A stretch of DNA of 64,000 bases, from contig OZ020259.1 of NCBI GenBank assembly GCA_963971285.1, forward strand, positions 7,440,001 through 7,504,000, read 5' to 3'. How positions within the stretch are numbered: position 1 is the first letter of the stretch; each line of letters starts with the position of its first letter. The DNA is from Astropecten irregularis. Taxonomy: Eukaryota; Echinodermata; Asteroidea; Paxillosida; Astropectinidae. This document shows positions 54,797-64,000 of the stretch, piece by piece. A model generated the notes under the pieces. That model did not search any database, had not been told where the DNA came from, and saw nothing but the letters and a program-made list of their open reading frames with translations. Made by a program: the position numbers and the translations under genes.

Positions 54797-56223
54797 TCTT
54801 TGGCAAAATGCCTCTGCTCCTGGCAGTTAAAACATTTTCTGCCGCCTTGTCTCTTGTCATGGGGTCTCTGCCCCTTTGGAGGAGTGCTGTCTACTGTGGT
54901 CGTCTGGGTACTCTTACCCTGTACCTGCTTTGACAATTCTGCCAGCAGGCCGACCACGTTACCAAGCTCTTGCTCCACTTTAATGAATCTCTGTTTCATT
55001 CCGGAGTCGACAGCTCTTGCCAACTTCACCGGTTTTTCATCGAGCGTTCTCTGCTGCTCGACTTTCTCAAACCCTTCGGTTTCTAGGGCGGCCTGTAAGG
55101 CTTCGTCCAGATTCCTTGGGCGTGCTCGGTTTATGCCCTCTCGCACAGACCGACTCTCGACTGCCTCAAGAAAATGGTTCTTTGCTAACCGGTCAAGTGA
55201 CTCTCCCTGTATTTCAGGGTATGCCTTGACAGTTAACTCCTGGATAGCCTGACCCAGTTCCTGCAAAGTCTCCTTGGGACCTTGCCTCCTGTGCCTCAGT
55301 TCGACGAGATAGTTCTCACTCTGTCGACCTGGCCCAAATCTTCTTTCGAGTAGTTTTACAAGCCCACTATAGGTGAGGGTTTCTCCACTGGGAGCATCCC
55401 CCACCAATCTCAGGGCATTTCCCTGCAGACTGGCAGTCAAATAGCTAGCAGCCTGCCCTTCGTTCCACTGATTCACTACTCTACATGACTCGAAATGCCG
55501 GAAATACTCTTTCCATGGCACACGGCCACTAAATCTATCGGGAGTAATATTGGGGCGACGGCTATAAAGCTATCCCAACCCACTACCCTTGCTCTCAACA
55601 ATCCTCGGCTCTCTCTTCAGCGGCCATGGGCCTACCGAAGGATTGTCCTCATTTGCTACCACGCTGATGTTTCTCGCCTCCTCTGGGCGGGTTGCAAAAC
55701 TTAACAGCTCACTATGTAGCCTCTTAGGAGTAATTGACTCCTCTTCTATGAATGGATTCGTACTCTTCGAACCCATCTCCATGGCACTAGAACCGGACAG
55801 AAAACTTTGCAGTTCTTCCATGTCACAGCCCCTAGGCTCTGACTCTGCCCGATTTGACCTCGGGACACTCGGAATGGGTGTGCTCTCCCCAAACCTTACA
55901 TTTTTCCCACCTGTGGGAGTACTCTCAGGCGACTTTCTGCGAAACAAGACCTGACTTGTCTCATTCCGAGTTCCATAACCAGAAGTCTCTTCCGGTAGCT
56001 GAAACTCAATATCAGAATCTACCTGATATCTCACACGCCCGTCCTTTACGGGTGTACGTCCATTCTCTCTTTGGACAGTTTTCCCAAATCTGTGGTCAAA
56101 CTTTTCTCCCATGGAAGCCTCTAGTTTCTTCGCCATGATATCTCTTTCCCATTGCAAAAACTGCGCTTCCAACCTGAGCTTCTGCAGCTCATTTCCGACA
56201 CCGGAAGTGCCCTCTGCGCTCAT
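54673..56223 (-). pseudogene. LTR-element gag with one internal stop
   Basis: From ATG 56223 (MSAEGTSGVGNEL, charged coiled-coil-like N-terminus) to the stop at 54673, one frame is interrupted only by TAG at 55570-55572. The second half has a capsid-like region (WKEYFRHFESC, LEELGQAIQ-type helices) and a zinc knuckle CFNCQEQRHFAKEC, the CCHC that binds genomic RNA. Stop or readthrough: since RT is lost, simple decay is likely. A GGGAAAC heptamer near the 3' end is in the right register for a -1 shift into pol. Confidence 0.82.
54760..54766 (-). promoter_or_regulatory. Candidate -1 ribosomal frameshift heptamer G-GGA-AAC
   Basis: Read on the - strand the gag codons are TCG GGA AAC, so GGGAAAC sits exactly as X-XXY-YYZ in the gag frame. 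It lies within the gag/pol overlap, and pol is in the -1 frame. I have not folded the downstream sequence. Confidence 0.65.
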
Positions 56224-56386
56224 TCTGGAGCAAATATCCTGGTCTCCATCTTGTTTGTCTACAGGCAAATCTCTGGGCCTCTAATGTCCCTGTCTTTCGG
56301 CTAACGACTCTACTGGTCTCCGGCCGATACTCTAGACGGACAACAAACCAACAAACCGCAAAGACTTACCGCCTACTCAGCTCCAA

Positions 56387-56404
56387 ATCCCACTTCTGAC
56401 ACCA
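56387..56404 (-). other. Primer-binding site, probably tRNA-Leu
   Basis: TGGTGTCAGAAGTGGGAT on the - strand, two bases inside the 5' LTR. Its complement, ATCCCACTTCTGACACCA, resembles the 3' end of animal tRNA-Leu including CCA. Matching the host tRNA set would confirm it. Confidence 0.65.
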
Positions 56405-56406
56405 TT

Positions 56407-57480
56407 TGTGGCGTTATTTATTTAAAACTTTCCGACGAGTCTGCAGGTCAGGGTGTCCCCGCCGACTATGGCTAGGAACTCCCTTAACCTCCCTGCCTCG
56501 AGCCCAGAAAGGTCGACGAACGATCCTCAGGCCCAGGGACTGTGAATTCGTTTCGGTGGAAATGTACCGCCTAATTGGTAGCTGAGGGGCCTATTAAGTC
56601 TGTTTATTAACCTGTCGCTTGTGACTTCGACAACCATAAATGATTGCACACTTGGACTCCAGGAATTATGTCTGAAAAGGGTACTGAAGGTTTTATTCAC
56701 AACTCTCTCTGGATTATGAATAACTGGGGCGTGTCTACGTTTGGGAGTACCTGAGTTCGTTTGTACAATAATTAATAACAGCAGTTGACCATCGCAGCAA
56801 TGCACGCCAAGATCCTGCACGCCAGACACACCGGGGGGAATCAGCAGTGCACTGTGCACACTGACCCACGCCTATGGCAGCTCGTACTCTTGTACAGTGC
56901 CAACGGACTTCTAGTCTGTTCCCTATGCAACGCTGCTGCCCGCCAGACACACCGGGGGGAATCAATGGCAATCTGTGCGCACTGATCCACACCTATGACA
57001 ACTCGTACACTTGTACCGTGCCAACGGAATTCTTGTCTGTACACTCTGCGAGTCTCCTATGCCCAACGCTGCGCTAATGCAATGTATAGCAATAACAATG
57101 GCCGCTCACACTCAACTCTCGATCACTACGACGAAGGACTCTACACTGTACACTGTGACAGTGAGACACAGACACACATTACCAGTTACACAAGCAATCA
57201 GAGCGAGACCAAGCCAAACTGCGACCCGACTATCTCAGACAATAATCACACAAGATTCCCAAACTCACCGGACTGAAGTTTACACTGCACTGTGCTGCAC
57301 AATCACTACGGCACGCACGCTATGCTGGCTTGACACGAACTTTACGCTATGCTGGCTTGACACGAACTATCATGTCGCCCAAAAGCAAATGGTCAACTCA
57401 CTAAAGCTATGGCAACTTAAGCCACGCCCCGGGGCTCCACTTCCGCCCAGCGGCAATGGCTACTCTAATTCTGATTGGTC
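56407..57480 (-). repeat. 5' LTR (right copy, truncated)
   Basis: 1074 bp aligning with 51240-52380 with few substitutions and two gaps. The match ends at GATTGGTC|TGACATGCC, where host spacer begins; the left copy continues beyond this point with GACGCTGTTACC, so the 5' end of this LTR has been deleted together with flank. Confidence 0.8.
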
Positions 57481-57513
57481 TGACATGCCTTAGTCACGGG
57501 CGGAATAATTCAT

Positions 57514-57713
57514 ACACGGGTTTACACTTCGAAAAAAGCGCATGCGTGATAGTACATCGTTTTGAAGTCGCAATCGAACCGCCGAAGTGTAAACCCGTGT
57601 ATTGTTTTCGACAATGGACGGGTTTACACTTCGAAAAGTGCGCATGCGTGGAAGTGCCCCTTTTTGAAGTTGCGATAAAAATCTAAGATGGTCGCCATGG
57701 TGTAAACCCGTGT
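57514..57713. mobile_element. MITE with ACACGGGTTTACAC inverted ends, copy 3
   Basis: 200 bp with perfect 14-bp ends (ACACGGGTTTACAC / GTGTAAACCCGTGT) and flanks ..TTCAT and ATTGTAATC. The cleanest of the three copies. A strong internal palindrome pairs the CACTTCG blocks. Confidence 0.8.
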
Positions 57714-57928
57714 ATTGTAATCAAGCTTCGCTCTCTATGTGTTCATCAATTTTTACTTTTCACTTTATACCCTCAAGTTGAAGTCGTAATCACACATTTC
57801 TGATATAGCGCAGACCCGTACTTTTCCTGTATTACAGACTAGAAAGGCCAAGTCAAACATCTGACATGTTGACTTGCAGAAAGTCAAGTTAAAATGTGAA
57901 TTCTGCTCAGATCATTAACAATATTTAA

Positions 57929-58686
57929 AGCTGGGCTCCAATGATTTCGAAAAATAAGATGTTCACGTAAAATTGTGTTCACCTAGCTCCAATTAAGGTA
58001 AACATATAATTAACCCTCACTTTTTAAAGTTTCTTGATGTGAATTTTAAGCCACCTTTTACCGTTCCACATTCGCCAAGAATGATAAATTTTCTCTAGAC
58101 TTTGCCCGTTTTTGGTTCATTTACATATCATGAATATTCATGTTTTCGTCAAGTTGGTGACGTAGAAGACGGGATTCGCTTTCCTTATGAATATTTATAC
58201 ACAGTGTGTTGCATATTACATACCCACACGCGATACATGCACTCCAATCATTTCGAAAGTAAAATGGTTGAAAATGATACATATGGCGACCGTCCTTGGT
58301 AGGAATCGATGAAGAACCAATGTACCAATCGCATCGGATATTAATGATCATTCGGGCAGTGATTCGGACAGTTATAGCCGTACAAAAACCGCATGTACAC
58401 AAAACTCATTGGAAATCCCATAAAACTCCCGCGCACCGAGGGGATTCGTTCGTGGACCGTATCCCCTCGACTACGTCACACATTGACATGAATTTAAATA
58501 GCGCCACCCACGGCCAGTTTGGGTAAATAGTCCCAAGAATTGACAATTACTATCAAATTTTATTTCCAATATAACTAAATAATGAAAAAACAACAGCCCC
58601 ATTGTATATTATGAGAAGGTTCTTATATGTCTTAAAAACGAGGATTTGTATTTGTTTCATTTTTTTACAAATCGTTATTCTCCATC
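57929..58686. mobile_element. 758-bp insertion of unknown class
   Basis: Interrupts the L10 upstream module between two copies of TTTAA (57924-57928 and 58687-58691); other copies read AATATTTAATGGTGAACC here. No inverted ends, poly-A tail or protein are visible. It starts AGCTGGGCTCCAATGATTTCGAAAA and contains a related phrase, CTCCAATCATTTCGAAAGTAAAATGG, at ~58240. GC content is locally higher (58270-58480). The 5-bp duplication argues for a transposition event. Confidence 0.6.
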
Positions 58687-59525
58687 TTTAATGGTGAACC
58701 ATGCAAACAATCAATCTCAAAACTGTTTTTGTGGTCGAACAAGCTTGAAAATTGTCATTCAGCTTTCAATCCTTGTGTTAAAAACGGCTTTGGTCCCCAC
58801 ACCATTAGGTAGTGGCTTAATTAAGTCTTTCGGTTTTAACTTTCTATATTTAATTGCCTGTTGCAAAGAGCTAAACTCAAAAAGGCATTCATCCGTCCTC
58901 GGTTGAAATTATACGCAGACATAATGGTGTTTTGATAGGATGGTTTCTATTTCTTCGACTGGGTATAGAGCAGTCAACGCAGTCTCTTTGTCATTCCCTA
59001 ATTCCCCTTCTCTCTCCTAATGTCTTTGGTAATAATTGACAAAACGCTCCCACCATTCATCACACCAGACAGTCAAGGATCGTAGGCAATTAACTATCCT
59101 CCTAGCGGGAAGTTACCGTGGTTTGTGCGTAATACACTGCCAAGGTGAGGCCTTTGTTGGGAGGTTTTAATGGAAACCGTGCAATTGTTTTCTGATGGAA
59201 CGTGGGCTTATGCAGATTCCATATCACGCCACTCTCTCCCTCTGTCTCGCTGGTCATTTCAGTGCCTGAACTTGGAAGCGTGTGTCTGTATTGGTTTGGT
59301 GTCTGCTTCGTGGTTGTATGAATAAATAAAAAAATCTAGCCAGTTTATACCAACTTATTCTAAGCAGGATTTGTTTTACAATTTCAACCTTTCTGTGTAC
59401 ATCAGACTTCAGTAGTTTATGAAACAAACTTGGAGCATTGTTAAGTACGCTTGGTCATTTCTGAGGAGAAATTGTGAAATTATTCCTTCTCGACGTTTGG
59501 ACAATAACGTGCAGTTGCTGTCATC
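58687..59525. other. 5' flank of L10
   Basis: Near copy of the L1 upstream module (4440-5270), with an AATAAATAAAAAAATC insertion at 59321. Reads CATTTCTG instead of CATTTCAG before GAGGAGAAATTG, so the acceptor seen before L5 and L9 is missing here and in L1. No other gene. Confidence 0.6.
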
Positions 59526-60011
59526 ATGTTTGCTGCGATTGTTGTCGCATTTGCTGTTTCATCAAATGCTCCTCAAGTGTCTACAAAGTGTAGACGTCTG
59601 CTCCATGGGCCACGCTGCCCTCCGGAGTGGCATCACTGGGGAACTTCTTGTTATTTGGTTACTCAAACCAGCTTTACCGAGTTGAGTGCTAGATCCGAGT
59701 GCGCCAAGTTGGGTGGCATTCTGGCCGTGCCAAGCTCCCTGGAAGAGAATGATTTCATCGCGCACGATTTGATTCCGGACGGGAAGAGAGCTTGGATCGA
59801 CTCCAACAATCAGGAGACCGAGGGAACCTGGTTGTTCGAGGAGGGAGGAGTGGAGGTCAGCTACAGAAATTGGGCACCCGGGCAACCTGATGACTTTAAT
59901 GGAGAAGATTGTGGTATGATTCTTGAAGATACTCATTGGAATGACGCGCCTTGCGGGCTGTCTCGTCGCGCAGTGTGCAAGCAGCCTACTTACTCACACC
60001 GAGACCTGTAA
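59526..60011 (+). CDS. Secreted C-type lectin L10 (QPD, lacking the extra disulfide)
   Basis: 161 residues, ATG 59526 to TAA 60011, sister of the broken L1. Signal peptide, CRRLLHGPRCPPEWHHWGTSC, ECAKLGG, QPDD (QPD 120-122), WND (138-140), SHRDL. The two cysteines of the family-specific WIDC...WVC pair are both gone: Ser93 (IDSNNQ) and Phe104 (TWLFEEGG). FTELSAR replaces FTWSSAR at ~50-56, removing a core aromatic. Loss of both partners keeps cysteine parity for the remaining core bonds. The frame is open, but three changes at strongly conserved places in one copy could also mean relaxed selection. Confidence 0.82.
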   Translation: MFAAIVVAFAVSSNAPQVSTKCRRLLHGPRCPPEWHHWGTSCYLVTQTSFTELSARSECAKLGGILAVPSSLEENDFIAHDLIPDGKRAWIDSNNQETEGTWLFEEGGVEVSYRNWAPGQPDDFNGEDCGMILEDTHWNDAPCGLSRRAVCKQPTYSHRDL

Positions 60012-62071
60012 TTCGGAACACAATTCAGAATGTGTGTTGGATCTGGCTGCCTTTCCCCATGCACCGCCCTCACACAATCATATACATCTCAATTTCTATA
60101 TCAACAATCCCAGTGTTTCTTCAGATAGTAACATTAATGACGATGTGCACGCTGGAGACACAGTGACATAGGTTTACGATAACTGTTAATCAGAACATCC
60201 AGTCCCGAACGTCAAGCGCAAACCACCGGTACTCTCAGAATTACAGCTTTCCGTAAAAAGAGTTGTGTTTCCACCAGCTACATCGTATTGAAGGATATCC
60301 TCCTCACATCTGACGGATGGAACTGTTTTCATTGCGTAAAATCGACTGAACGGCGGGACATTTCTTTCAGTAGCGGAAACATGACAATGTATGTGATCAT
60401 TTTACGAACACACTGTGCATGTGGACCGTTTGAGCTCTGCGTCTGAGCTCAAAATTGATCTTGATTGTGCTGGAAGTTCTGTTTGTTTGTAACGATGGCA
60501 GGATGAAGACTATAGTGCACTCATGGCGAGCATTAAATAAATCTGATCAATCTGATCGATTTTACCCGTTTGATCGCAATGACACATTAATTGTCGACAA
60601 AATTCATTCACTGTCTTGTCGTGATTTCTTTCTTTTGCATAATCGAGAATAGACTATAAGGAATAATCAATAAAAAAAAATACTTGCCATCTTACCAACT
60701 TCATTATGAAATAACACATGTTTCCCCGTTTTTAAATTAGTTTGCAAAAACAAAATCTATAAAATTGAAATCAAAAATTTAATCAACACTTCAAACTGCA
60801 CTTCTCTCATTTCCTACAAAAATCGACATTTAAAATCCGTGCCCCGTGTAACATTCATTCAACTTTGTTCCATCGTGACATCTGACATGCCTTAGTCACG
60901 GGCGGAATAATTCATTATAATCAAGCTTTGCTCTCTATGTGTTCATCAATTTTACTTTTCACTTTATACTCTTAAGTTGAAGTCGTAGTCACACATTGCT
61001 GTTATAGCCCAGACCCGCACTGTACCTGTTATTAGAGACTAGAAAGGCCAAGTCCAACATCTGACATGTTGACTTGCAGAAATTCAAGTTGTTTTGTGAA
61101 TTCCGGTCAGATTATTCATAATATTTAATGGTGAACCATGCATGCAAAAATTCAACCTTAAAACTGTATTTTATTGGGCTTGAACAAGATTGAAAATTGT
61201 TATTCGGCTTTCAGTCCTTGTGTTAAAAACTACTTTGGTCCCCACACCGTTACCTAGGGGCTTAGCTCTCACATACCGGCCTCGGTATTTTTTAAGTCTT
61301 TTCTCTCTTATTTTTGATTTTTAACTGAGATCAAAAATAAATTTGTCACTGTTTTTTTTTTAAATCTTTTCTGGATAAATGCAGCATTTCAGGCAGAACA
61401 ATTTTAGAGGTATGTTTCTATACCATCGCAATCTTTATACCCTGCAAATTATAGGTAAATCTGTGAAGATTGCTGTTCCGGTATGCTTCCAAAGTATATG
61501 ATACTACCTTTAAACGAGTGGACTGTTCGGTTCTCAATACCCAAACTGTCTCCTATGATAATTTGTGCTTAATTTACAAAACGCTGTCATATTTCACTAT
61601 CAAGTCTATCCTCCTGGTAGTGGCTTACCGTGGTACATGGTTTGTGTATAATACGCTGCATGGATTATGCTTTCTTCTTCGACTGGTTTCGGCAATTGGT
61701 TCCCATGCAATCCCTAGACTGTCTCCCCTTTACTTAATTTACAAAACGATCTCATTTTTCATATCAAAAACAGTCCTTCTAGCAGTGGCTTGCCGTGGTT
61801 TGTATATTTATAATACGCTGCACGAATGGCCGTTTGCCTGGTTCCCATAAGTATTAAAAACACGAATTTGTTTCCTTGGCAAAAGATACGTGGGCTGCCA
61901 GTGAACAAAATCTTCCAATTCTTGTCAATGGGAGACTTTCGAGATGTTGGCGGCAGCACACTATAATTTTTTTTTGATAGCTCTGAGCATGCGCTTCCGC
62001 TATCAAGTTGAAGACCCAGCAATTCAAAGTCTGGACTTGGAGCGAGAGGCTGTGTAATGTCTTCATCTCAG
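60012..62071. other. L10 3' flank
   Basis: Near-identical to 5757-7795. Lectin 3' flank, spacer-type block (60670-61060), then the 61.4-62.0 kb segment. A frame of 126 codons at 61470-61850 is not kept open in the copies at ~7200 and ~35260, so I do not call it a gene. Confidence 0.6.
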
Positions 62072-62254
62072 CAACCTCAATTTCTAATGGGAACTGTGGA
62101 CATAAGAAGTATTTCACCGTATGTAGTACCAGAACTGAACCTCCATAACTGGTACATGTTTCGGAGCACCATGTTTGCAACACTTCTCGGATACACTGCA
62201 CATTTTGAGACAAAGCCCCTGGATCGTTACGGAACAACCATTTTATTCAATTAA
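62072..62254 (+). other. 183-bp conserved open block, copy
   Basis: 60 codons after TTCATCTCAG; AATAAA at 62368, 114 nt past the stop. The orthologous segment next to L1 (7795) is frameshifted. No lectin domain directly precedes this copy; the nearest coding sequence upstream is L10, ~2.06 kb away. Confidence 0.4.
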
Positions 62255-62635
62255 GTTTCATTTCATTACGCGCTGCACGGTCAACCATTAAAGGCATAAT
62301 GTACGATTGGTAAAGGTGAAAAAACAGCTGCAGACCTTAAGTTCACAATTTAATTGATTTGTCATGGAATAAAAACGAAACTGTGAAATGTTCAGCTCAT
62401 GTCATCATCGGAAACTACAATGTATTATAGGAAACAGTGAAAACACTCACGGTATTTTCACATGATCTCACTCAGAGATCAAAACTGTCTTCAGTCTTTG
62501 TTTGACTAATTTCTGGATAAATACACCATTTCATGTGGAAATATTTTAAAGGTTTGTTTCTACCAGCACCATCTTCATATCCCGGAAGTTATACGTAAAA
62601 CTGTGAACATTTCTGTTTGGGTATGCTACCAATCC
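62255..62635. other. Spacer before lectin relic
   Basis: Copy of 36057-36430 and 38546-38925. It ends at TACCAATCCTGT, where a ~1.4-kb deletion relative to 38.93-40.32 kb joins it directly to GACCCACATTGCGGC of the truncated lectin. Confidence 0.6.
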
Positions 62636-62762
62636 TGTGACCCACATTGCGGCTAGATGATTGTACCGTGGTCCACCCTTCCCTCCGGAGTGCCATCACT
62701 GGGGAACTTCTTGTTATTTGGTCACTGCGTTGTCACGTGAAACAGTGGCTTCATTGTGGTAG
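62636..62762 (+). pseudogene. Truncated lectin 3, 5' end deleted
   Basis: Remainder of the 37188/40270 type: VTHIAAR, then TGA in place of the Cys codon TGC/TGT, then LYRGPPFPPECHHWGTSCYLVT and the same short tail to TAG. It lacks the start codon and signal peptide because of the deletion at 62636. Confidence 0.7.
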
Positions 62763-63069
62763 TTGAGCTGGTGCAGTTCCCAATCCCCTCACTCTCTCCC
62801 TCTGTCTTGACTGATTACTGATCGCTGAACTTCAAAGCTCTGGCTGTGTGTTGATTTGATGTCTGTGCGTACGATGATATACGATCACACGTCGTCTCCT
62901 CTCTGTCTATAATCTTAATGCTACTACTGCTAACATTTTCTTCAAACTTACTAACAACAGGCCTATAGATCGTTTCATCTTTGAATTAGAAGTGGATGTT
63001 TATTTAAAAATAACTATAGTTCTTGAATTTCTTCGGTAACAATGGCGAGCGATTCAGCCTTTGGTCGTC
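62763..63069. other. 5' flank of L11
   Basis: Type-II upstream module as before L8. No other feature recognised. Confidence 0.45.
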
Positions 63070-63570
63070 ATGTTTCCTGCAGTTTTCATCACATTTGCTC
63101 CTTTATCCACTTGCTGTGCTACTCAAGTTACAGCTAGATGTCCGCACCGTGAGAGGCCACCATGCCTTCCGGAGTGGCATCACTGGGGAAGTTCTTGTTA
63201 TTTGGTCACTCAAACCAGCTTCATCTGGTCGAGTGCCAGAGCCGAGTGCGCCAAGTTGGGTGGCATTCTAGCGGTGCCAAGCTCCCTGGAAGAGAATGAT
63301 TTCATCGTGGACAATGTGATAATGGACGTGAAGAATGCTTGGATCGACTGTAATGATCTGGTGACCGACGGAACCTGGGTGTGTGAGGAGGGAGGAGTGG
63401 AGGTCAGGTACAAGAATTGGGATCGCAATCAACCGAATCAGGATGTTCAAGTCAATTGTGGCATTATTTCTCGAAGGTACGGATCTCTTCGTCAGTGGCA
63501 TGATGTCCGATGTGAAGGTCATTTCTATGCCGTCTGCAAGCAGCCTGAGTACGATCACCCAAACCTCTAA
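63070..63570 (+). CDS. Secreted C-type lectin L11 (QPN type)
   Basis: 166 residues from ATG 63070, closely matching L8: MFPAVFITFAPLSTCC signal peptide, ERPPCLPEWHHWGSSC, ECAKLGG, WIDC...WVC, RNQPNQDVQVNC (QPN 121-123), RQWHDVRC (WHD 143-145), YAVCKQPEYDHPNL. Single amino-acid differences from L8 include CLPEW for CPPEW, DVKN for DGKN, and YKNW for YRNW. The QPN/WHD pair is shared by both genes, so it is a stable feature of the sub-family rather than a random defect. Unlike L7/L8, the 3' end is not duplicated. Confidence 0.87.
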   Translation: MFPAVFITFAPLSTCCATQVTARCPHRERPPCLPEWHHWGSSCYLVTQTSFIWSSARAECAKLGGILAVPSSLEENDFIVDNVIMDVKNAWIDCNDLVTDGTWVCEEGGVEVRYKNWDRNQPNQDVQVNCGIISRRYGSLRQWHDVRCEGHFYAVCKQPEYDHPNL

Positions 63571-63647
63571 CTTGTAAACCATATCTCAACGAAGTGCGAA
63601 TCCAAAACAGCATTGATCTGGCTGTCTTGGCCACACCTTCATTTCAG

Positions 63648-63830
63648 CAACCTCAATTTCTAATGGAAACTGTGGACATAAGAAGTATTTCACCGTATGT
63701 AGTACCAGAACTGAGCCTGCGTAACTCGTACTTGTTTCGGAGCACCATGTTTACAACACTTCGCGGATACACTGGACATTTTGAGACAAAGCCCCTGGAT
63801 CTTTACGGAACAACCATTTTATTCGATTAA
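63648..63830 (+). other. 183-bp conserved open block after L11
   Basis: 60 codons plus TAA, 77 nt after the L11 stop, behind ACACCTTCATTTCAG. Nearly identical to the copy after L8 (GYTGHFETKPLDLYG). If the upstream sequence were spliced to this acceptor it would supply a different C-terminus. Confidence 0.4.
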
Positions 63831-63943
63831 GTTTCATTTCATTACGCGCTGCACGGTCAACCATTAAAGGCATAATGCACGGTTGGTAAAGGTGAAAGAA
63901 CAGCTGCAGACCTTAAGTTCATGATTTAATTGATTTGTCATTG

Positions 63944-63949
63944 AATAAA
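63944..63949 (+). promoter_or_regulatory. Candidate polyadenylation signal of L11
   Basis: AATAAA in CATTGAATAAAAACGAACCTGTG, 114 nt after the 183-bp block and 374 nt after the L11 stop. Equivalent signals sit at 36170, 38654 and 62368. GT-rich sequence follows. Confidence 0.5.
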
Positions 63950-64000
63950 AACGAACCTGTGAAATGTTCAGCTCATGACATCATCGGAAACTTTTATAGA

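Larger units (their letters stand above)
51240..57480 (-). mobile_element. Gypsy-type LTR retrotransposon, internally deleted
   Basis: Direct repeats of ~1.1 kb at both ends (51240-52380 and 56407-57480). On the - strand: primer-binding site (56387-56404), gag, then a pol frame with protease and integrase pieces. The ends read ...CGCCACA, followed by AA and TGGTGTCAG, a standard LTR/PBS arrangement. Reverse transcriptase and RNase H are missing, and the integrase catalytic core is mostly gone. The right LTR is cut short: the flank at 57481 (TGACATGCCTTAG) is ~370 bp beyond the expected continuation of the left flank (ATCATTTGTTTGG) in intact spacers. No target duplication remains. Confidence 0.88.

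Noticed and set aside
53351..55252. Plus-strand frames of 140 and 290 codons opposite gag/pol.
   Set aside because: Complementary shadows of the - strand gag and pol frames; no recognisable domain.

Overview
This is nuclear DNA from an animal: AT-rich, full of transposons, with long intergenic stretches, eukaryotic repeat classes and secreted C-type lectin genes. The mix of an Ngaro-type tyrosine-recombinase retrotransposon, Helentron-like elements carrying ~129-bp tandem repeats, a Harbinger element and a tandemly expanded lectin family fits a marine invertebrate. An echinoderm or another invertebrate deuterostome is my best guess; a mollusc or brachiopod is not excluded. I cannot name the species.

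The host content is one tandem array of secreted single-domain C-type lectins, all on the + strand, each ~161-166 codons in one uninterrupted reading frame. I call the eleven near-full-length copies L1-L11. Seven are open (L2 9256, L3 11300, L6 33953, L8 40751, L9 47884, L10 59526, L11 63070). Four are broken by small, distinct lesions (L1 5271, L4 12571, L5 24907, L7 37669). At least five shorter lectin relics lie between them. There are two main sub-families. One is galactose-type, with a QPD or RPD motif, and ends SHRDL or a close variant. The other has QPN, ends YDHPNL, and is followed by a conserved 183-bp open block behind a splice-acceptor-like sequence. The spacers are themselves copies of a few modules, so the array grew by segmental duplication; the clearest case is about 4.2-8.0 kb versus 57.7-62.4 kb.

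Layout: 1-3.9 kb spacer module with a Helentron-like insertion; 3.9-13.1 kb L1-L4; 13.1-15.6 kb spacer; 15.6-22.4 kb a young, almost complete Ngaro retrotransposon; 22.4-28.1 kb spacer, L5, spacer; 28.1-33.9 kb DNA unlike the rest of the array, holding a 3.46-kb Harbinger relic; 33.95-41.6 kb L6, a truncated lectin, L7, a THAP-bearing inverted-repeat element, another truncated lectin and L8; 41.6-51.2 kb spacer with a second Helentron-like element, then L9 and spacer; 51.2-57.5 kb an internally deleted Gypsy-type LTR retrotransposon on the - strand; 57.5-64 kb L10, a lectin relic and L11.

The least expected signal is inside the Ngaro element. Its right-hand repeat holds six hairpins that share a core (GCGGATCGCAGCGACCG) but have different outer stems. 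Each stem is matched by its own complement, so pairing is preserved while sequence changes. The element also shows a UAG-A-AUG junction between gag and RT, a recombinase frame that lacks an obvious AUG, and an SGNH-hydrolase frame cut by one stop codon before its catalytic histidine block. Because the spacer modules recur, several insertions can be compared with empty sites in this same window, which fixes their ends without any database.
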